Shown here in pieces: positions 5,583-9,194 of a DNA stretch of 9,194 nt. The stretch comes from Lachnospiraceae bacterium (GTDB lineage Bacteria; Bacillota_A; Clostridia; Lachnospirales; Lachnospiraceae). A program made the translations under genes and the position numbers. The DNA lies in contig JAEEJD010000005.1 of NCBI GenBank assembly GCA_016281675.1, positions 1-9,194 on the forward strand. Direction: 5' to 3'. Position 1 is the first letter of the stretch. Every line of letters starts with the position of its first letter. Below the pieces are notes generated by a model. It had not been told where the DNA came from and did no database searches. It saw nothing but the letters and a program-made list of their open reading frames with translations.

Positions 5583-6578
5583 TTATCTCTCCTCCCTGAA
5601 ATAATTCACACCGAGACTCTGCGGAGGCTGGTCCTCGCGACGGTTTCTCATACTCGTAAATATCAGTACAACAAGCGTTACAATATAGGGAATCATCTTG
5701 TAAAGTTCCTTAAGTTCCATATGCTCCATTCCGGTCGGGATGTACAGGTACAGTATGTACAGTCCTCCGAAAAGAATGGATGCAAATATACCCAGATCGG
5801 ATTTCCAGAGCGTGAATATGACAAGCGCTATCGCAAGCCATCCTCTGTCACCGAATGCATCGTTAGACCATATACCGCATGCATAGTCCATAACATAATA
5901 CAGTCCTCCGAGCCCTGCGATAACACATCCGAGACATGTAGAAATATACTTGTATTTGGTAACGTTGATACCTGCGGCATCCGCGGTGGCGGGATTTTCG
6001 CCGACGGCGCGAAGGTTCAGTCCGACTCTCGTCTTCTTGAAAACGTATGCCACTATGAGTGCAATTATTATCGCAGTATAAGCGAGGAATCCGTATGAGA
6101 AGAACAGTTCGCCGAACCAACCGAGGCTCTTTGCAAAAGGAAGCTGTGTCCTGAACACGGCGCTTGTCTTTGACAGAGATATCGAGGGGATATCGGCCTT
6201 ATAAAGCTTGATCAGGGAACCTCCGAAGAAGTTTCCGAATCCCACACCGAACGTTGTCATGGCAAGACCGGTAACGTTCTGATTGGCTCTGAAAGTAACG
6301 ACCAGGAACGAGTATATCAGTCCCATTATAAGAGAGCCGACAACCGAGCACAGAAGCGGTATCAGTACCGCAAGTGCGGCATTGACGTTTCCGTCGCCGA
6401 CCGAATTCTCATAGAAGAACGAGCCGATCACACCGCTTATAGCACCGACATACATGACACCGGGAAGTCCCAGGTTGAGGTTACCTGATTTCTCCGTGAC
6501 GATCTCTCCGGTACATCCGAAAAGAAGCGGTATTCCCTGTGCGACCGCACGAGGTATAAATGCAAGAAATCCTAACAT
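5583..6578 (-). CDS. nupQ: BMP-type purine/nucleoside ABC transporter permease 2 (NupQ-like)
   Basis: A 331-residue membrane protein of the BPD_transp_2 (branched-chain amino acid/ribose type) permease family, resembling B. subtilis NupQ (YufQ). It is highly hydrophobic, with about eight or nine membrane segments. Diagnostic stretches are EKSGNLNLGLPGVMYVGA (29-46), ANQNVTGLAMTTFG (98-111), the cytoplasmic coupling loop GLNLRAVGENPATADAAGINV (176-196) that contacts the ATPase, and DRGWLAIALVIF (244-255). With the NupP-like permease it would form a heterodimeric channel importing nucleosides or purine bases. Its ATG overlaps the upstream permease stop by seven bases, with GGAAGGAGG just before it, and its TAA directly abuts the xpt start. 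The family is sure; the exact substrate is not, and the symbol is given by resemblance. Confidence 0.88.
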   Translation of the reverse strand: MLGFLAFIPRAVAQGIPLLFGCTGEIVTEKSGNLNLGLPGVMYVGAISGVIGSFFYENSVGDGNVNAALAVLIPLLCSVVGSLIMGLIYSFLVVTFRANQNVTGLAMTTFGVGFGNFFGGSLIKLYKADIPSISLSKTSAVFRTQLPFAKSLGWFGELFFSYGFLAYTAIIIALIVAYVFKKTRVGLNLRAVGENPATADAAGINVTKYKYISTCLGCVIAGLGGLYYVMDYACGIWSNDAFGDRGWLAIALVIFTLWKSDLGIFASILFGGLYILYLYIPTGMEHMELKELYKMIPYIVTLVVLIFTSMRNRREDQPPQSLGVNYFREER

Positions 6579-7681
6579 GACCCTGCCTCCTTCCGGCTCT
6601 TCTTCCTGAAATGGACCTCATAATTTACGAAGAATTCACAGCCTATGATAAAGAACAGTATGATGCCGGTCAGGATGTCTCCGAATGACTGGTTGAGATC
6701 AAACCTCGTTGCGATCTCTCCCGCACCTCTGTCCATGAATACGATTATAAAGCTTGTTACGATCATTGCGAACGGATTGAACTGAGCCATCCACGACACA
6801 AGAACAGCCGTGAATCCGCGCCCGTCAGATATCGTCGACGTAAGCGTGTGATTGATTCCGCCAACGAGCAGGAGTCCCGTCAGACCACACAGTCCTCCCG
6901 ACAGAAGCATCGTCCTGATGAAAACTTTCTTAACATTTATGCCGACGTATATACTCGTCTTAGGTGACTCTCCGACAACCCTGATCTCGTATCCGTGCTT
7001 CGTGTATTTGATGTAGACATACACGAACGCGGTAACGACCATTGCGACAAGTATCGGCAGAAGATACTTTGATCCGAACACCTGAGGAAGCCAACCCGTA
7101 TGCGAATTCTGATTAATGATACCGATCTTTCCGGAGCCTTTCGGAACCTCCCAAAGTATCGTAAAGAACAGCACGAGCTGGGTCGCTATGTAGTTCATCA
7201 TCAGGGTTGAAAGCGTCTCGTTCGTATTCCAGAGTGCCTTGCAAAGTGCAGGAATAAATCCCCACAATGCTCCGAGCGCGACGCTTGATATGAGCATCAG
7301 GATCATGACAACGGCGTTCGGAAGTTTGCCGTCAAGGCAGATCATGCATGCAGCTGCACCGAGACCCCCCATAAGCACCTGTCCCTCTCCTCCGATGTTC
7401 CAGAAACGCATTCTGAAAGCGATCGTGAGTGACAGGGCGATGATGAGAAGTATCGATACGTCCTGCAGCGTGATCCATGTTTTGCGCGCAGAGCCGAATG
7501 CTCCGGCAACTATAGATGAATATACTCCCAGCGGGTTGATGCCCGTCGTGATACCCGTAACGAGTGCGCATACGATAAGTGCAACCACTACGGCAAGCAC
7601 TCTTATCGTCATCGCTTTGTATGTCGGAATGGCGCCGCGCTTGGTCAGATGAATGAGCGGCTCTTTGGCTTTACTGTTCAT
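6572..7681 (-). CDS. nupP: BMP-type purine/nucleoside ABC transporter permease 1 (NupP-like)
   Basis: A 369-residue membrane protein, the larger permease of the pair and similar to B. subtilis NupP (YufP, about 350). A basic cytoplasmic N-terminus (residues 1-27) precedes the first helix (about 27-45); eight or more hydrophobic segments follow. Family marks are RFWNIGGEGQVLMG (92-105), NETLSTLMMNYIA (154-166), the coupling loop YEIRVVGESPKTSIYVGINV (231-250) and DGRGFTAVLVSWMAQFNP (286-303). The start overlaps the ATPase gene by 11 bases and has GGAAGGAG nine bases upstream within that gene. The tail (FRKKSRKEAGSC) is strongly basic and cytoplasmic. It should pair with the next permease and the double-domain ATPase. 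Uptake of nucleosides or purine bases is inferred from family and the xpt neighbour. Confidence 0.88.
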   Translation of the reverse strand: MNSKAKEPLIHLTKRGAIPTYKAMTIRVLAVVVALIVCALVTGITTGINPLGVYSSIVAGAFGSARKTWITLQDVSILLIIALSLTIAFRMRFWNIGGEGQVLMGGLGAAACMICLDGKLPNAVVMILMLISSVALGALWGFIPALCKALWNTNETLSTLMMNYIATQLVLFFTILWEVPKGSGKIGIINQNSHTGWLPQVFGSKYLLPILVAMVVTAFVYVYIKYTKHGYEIRVVGESPKTSIYVGINVKKVFIRTMLLSGGLCGLTGLLLVGGINHTLTSTISDGRGFTAVLVSWMAQFNPFAMIVTSFIIVFMDRGAGEIATRFDLNQSFGDILTGIILFFIIGCEFFVNYEVHFRKKSRKEAGSC

Positions 7682-9194
7682 CGCGCTTCGCTCCTTCCAG
7701 ACTTGTCATGAGAAGTCCTATCTCATTCTTCGTGACTTTCTTCGCATCCACGATGTCACTTACCTCACCGTCGCACAGTACCATTATCTTGTCGCTTATC
7801 TGCATGAGAACATCGAGGTCCTCACCGACAAACAGTACCGCGACTCCCTTTTTCTTCTGCTCGTTGATAAGATCGTATATCTTGTACGAGCTGTTGATAT
7901 CAAGACCTCTGACCGCGTACGCCGTAAGAAGCACTTTGGGATTCGATGATATCTCACGCCCGACGAGTATCTTCTGGATGTTACCTCCGGACAGTCTCCT
8001 GACCGGTGTATCAAGTCCCGGTGTCGAAACCTCCAGGACATCAACTACATTCTCCGCAACACGCCTCGGCTTCTCTCGGTCCGTGAACCATTTATGGCTC
8101 TCGCCGAAAGTCCGAAGCATCATGTTCTCGGAAATGTTCATGTTACCGACAAGCCCCATTCCGAGCCTGTCTTCGGGAACGAATGACAATGCCACTCCGA
8201 GCTCTCTTATATCTCTCGGATGCATTCCGATAAGTTCGGTCTCTTTCCCGTTCTCGTCTATGTATATAACGGAACCCGTATCCGTCTTCTGGATCCCGGC
8301 TATAGCCTCAAGCAATTCTTTCTGTCCGCTTCCCGAAATACCCGCGATACCGAGTATCTCTCCCGAGTTCATGTAGAAGCTGACGTTCTTGACCTTCCGT
8401 ACGCCCTCGACATCGGTGACGTTAATGTTCTTGATCACAAGCCTCTTAGTCGGATTAACCGGCTCGGGGCGCTCGATATCAAGCGTGACGGCACGTCCTA
8501 CCATCATATCCGTCATCTGCTGAGGATTGGTGGAAGCTGTCTCGAGCTGTCCGACATACTTGCCGCGGCGAAGCACGACAACGCGGTCGGAAATGGCCAT
8601 TACTTCATTCAGTTTGTGTGTGATGATTATTATGGATTTGCCGTCCTGCTTCATGTTACGCATAACATCAAACAGACGCTCTGTCTCCTGCGGCGTCAGA
8701 ACCGCCGTAGGCTCGTCAAGTATGAGGATGTCCGCTCCGCGGAAAATCACTTTGACGATCTCTACGGTCTGCTTCTCGCTGACCGTCATGTTATAGATCT
8801 TCTTATCCGGATCCACGACAAATCCGTACCTGTCGCAGATCTGTCTTATCTTCGCCTTGGCGGCGGGAACATCGTACTTGTCTTCTATCCCGAGTACGAT
8901 GTTCTCCCATGCGGTAAATACATCAACAAGCTTGAAATGCTGATGCACCATACCTATGCCAAGTGCGTATGCTTCGGCGGGTGAACTGATCTTCACTTCT
9001 CTTCCGCCCGCAAATATCTGCCCCTCATCGGGGAAATAGATGCCTGCAAGCATATTCATAAGTGTGGTCTTGCCGCTGCCGTTTTCACCGAGCAGCGACA
9101 CGATCTCACCTTTATACAGATCAAAATCGACGCCTTCATTGGCTCTCTTAAGATCAAATCTTTTACTGATACCGCGCATTGAGATCACGGTTTC
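7671..9194 (-). CDS. nupO: BMP-type purine/nucleoside ABC transporter ATPase (NupO-like), 5' end open
   Basis: Two fused ABC domains, at least 505 residues as in RbsA/NupO-type ATPases (B. subtilis NupO about 510). Numbering from a GTG at 9188: domain 1 has Walker A GENGSGKT (34-41), Q-loop MVHQHF (80-85), signature-like MTVSEKQ (134-140), Walker B ADILILDEP (152-160) and switch His191. Domain 2 has a degenerate P-loop GISGSGQK (283-290, Gln289 in place of the Lys), an intact signature LSGGNIQK (399-406) and a Walker B without the catalytic Glu (LLTAYAVRGLD, 420-430). This asymmetry is normal for the family. The frame stays open to the window edge (Glu-Thr-Val-Ile-Ser before Met), and neither the GTG at 9188 nor the ATG at 9179 has a ribosome site, so the true start probably lies a few codons beyond. 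First visible gene of the nup-xpt operon; a BMP lipoprotein gene would be expected upstream. Confidence 0.92.
   Translation of the reverse strand, partial: ETVISMRGISKRFDLKRANEGVDFDLYKGEIVSLLGENGSGKTTLMNMLAGIYFPDEGQIFAGGREVKISSPAEAYALGIGMVHQHFKLVDVFTAWENIVLGIEDKYDVPAAKAKIRQICDRYGFVVDPDKKIYNMTVSEKQTVEIVKVIFRGADILILDEPTAVLTPQETERLFDVMRNMKQDGKSIIIITHKLNEVMAISDRVVVLRRGKYVGQLETASTNPQQMTDMMVGRAVTLDIERPEPVNPTKRLVIKNINVTDVEGVRKVKNVSFYMNSGEILGIAGISGSGQKELLEAIAGIQKTDTGSVIYIDENGKETELIGMHPRDIRELGVALSFVPEDRLGMGLVGNMNISENMMLRTFGESHKWFTDREKPRRVAENVVDVLEVSTPGLDTPVRRLSGGNIQKILVGREISSNPKVLLTAYAVRGLDINSSYKIYDLINEQKKKGVAVLFVGEDLDVLMQISDKIMVLCDGEVSDIVDAKKVTKNEIGLLMTSLEGAKRDEQ

Noticed and set aside
5280..6098. 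272-codon rightward reading frame opposite xpt and the nupQ-like gene
   Set aside because: It lies antisense to two genes with clear family motifs, has no ribosome site and shows no recognisable domain; a by-product of codon bias on the other strand.
8315..8340. Apparent loss of catalytic residues in the second ABC domain of the NupO-like ATPase (GISGSGQK; the matching Walker B is near 7896-7930)
   Set aside because: Degenerate second sites are normal in RbsA/NupO-type double ATPases, so this is not decay.
8220..8984. 254-codon rightward reading frame opposite the ATPase gene
   Set aside because: Antisense to the two conserved ABC domains; no family resemblance or translation signal.

Overview
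The window looks like ordinary chromosomal DNA from a low-to-moderate GC Bacillota, most likely a Clostridia/Lachnospiraceae-type anaerobe. The support is inference: strong GGAGG-type ribosome sites, AT-rich gaps, TTGACA/TATAAT promoters, an RqcH of the Gram-positive type, and a GntR(YtrA)-ABC cassette and BMP-type purine/nucleoside ABC operon typical of that group. I see no insertion sequence, phage gene, CRISPR array, tRNA or rRNA.

Left part (1-2697). A 5' portion of yicC is read leftward from 636 and runs off the left edge. It is divergent from a three-gene operon read rightward: a YtrA-subfamily GntR repressor (824-1180), an ABC ATPase (1190-1888) and a six-helix ABC-2-type permease (1882-2697). 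The 187-bp gap holds two near-consensus back-to-back promoters and a perfect hyphenated palindrome just downstream of the rightward start point, the expected layout of an autorepressed ABC operon.

Middle part (2698-5003). A full-length rqcH (NFACT family, ribosome quality control) is read rightward. It lacks a Shine-Dalgarno sequence and has a TAGAAT box seven bases before its ATG, so it may have a leaderless transcript. It converges, with 16 bases between stops, on a small leftward SCP2-fold gene. Upstream of that gene a hairpin with a U-tract ends the next leftward operon, and its arm overlaps the -10 box of a good leftward promoter.

Right part (5004-9194). A tightly packed leftward operon has the order ATPase (nupO-like, open at the right edge), permease (nupP-like), permease (nupQ-like), xpt. 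The junctions overlap by 11 and 7 bases and then abut with no gap, so translation is probably coupled. The transporter would bring in a purine nucleobase or nucleoside, and xanthine phosphoribosyltransferase would trap xanthine as XMP. The substrate-binding lipoprotein and any purine riboswitch would lie beyond the right edge.

I did not find a clearly new system. The items most worth a second look are the possible leaderless rqcH, the Nup-type transporter joined to xpt, and the terminator/promoter overlap at 4903-4962.
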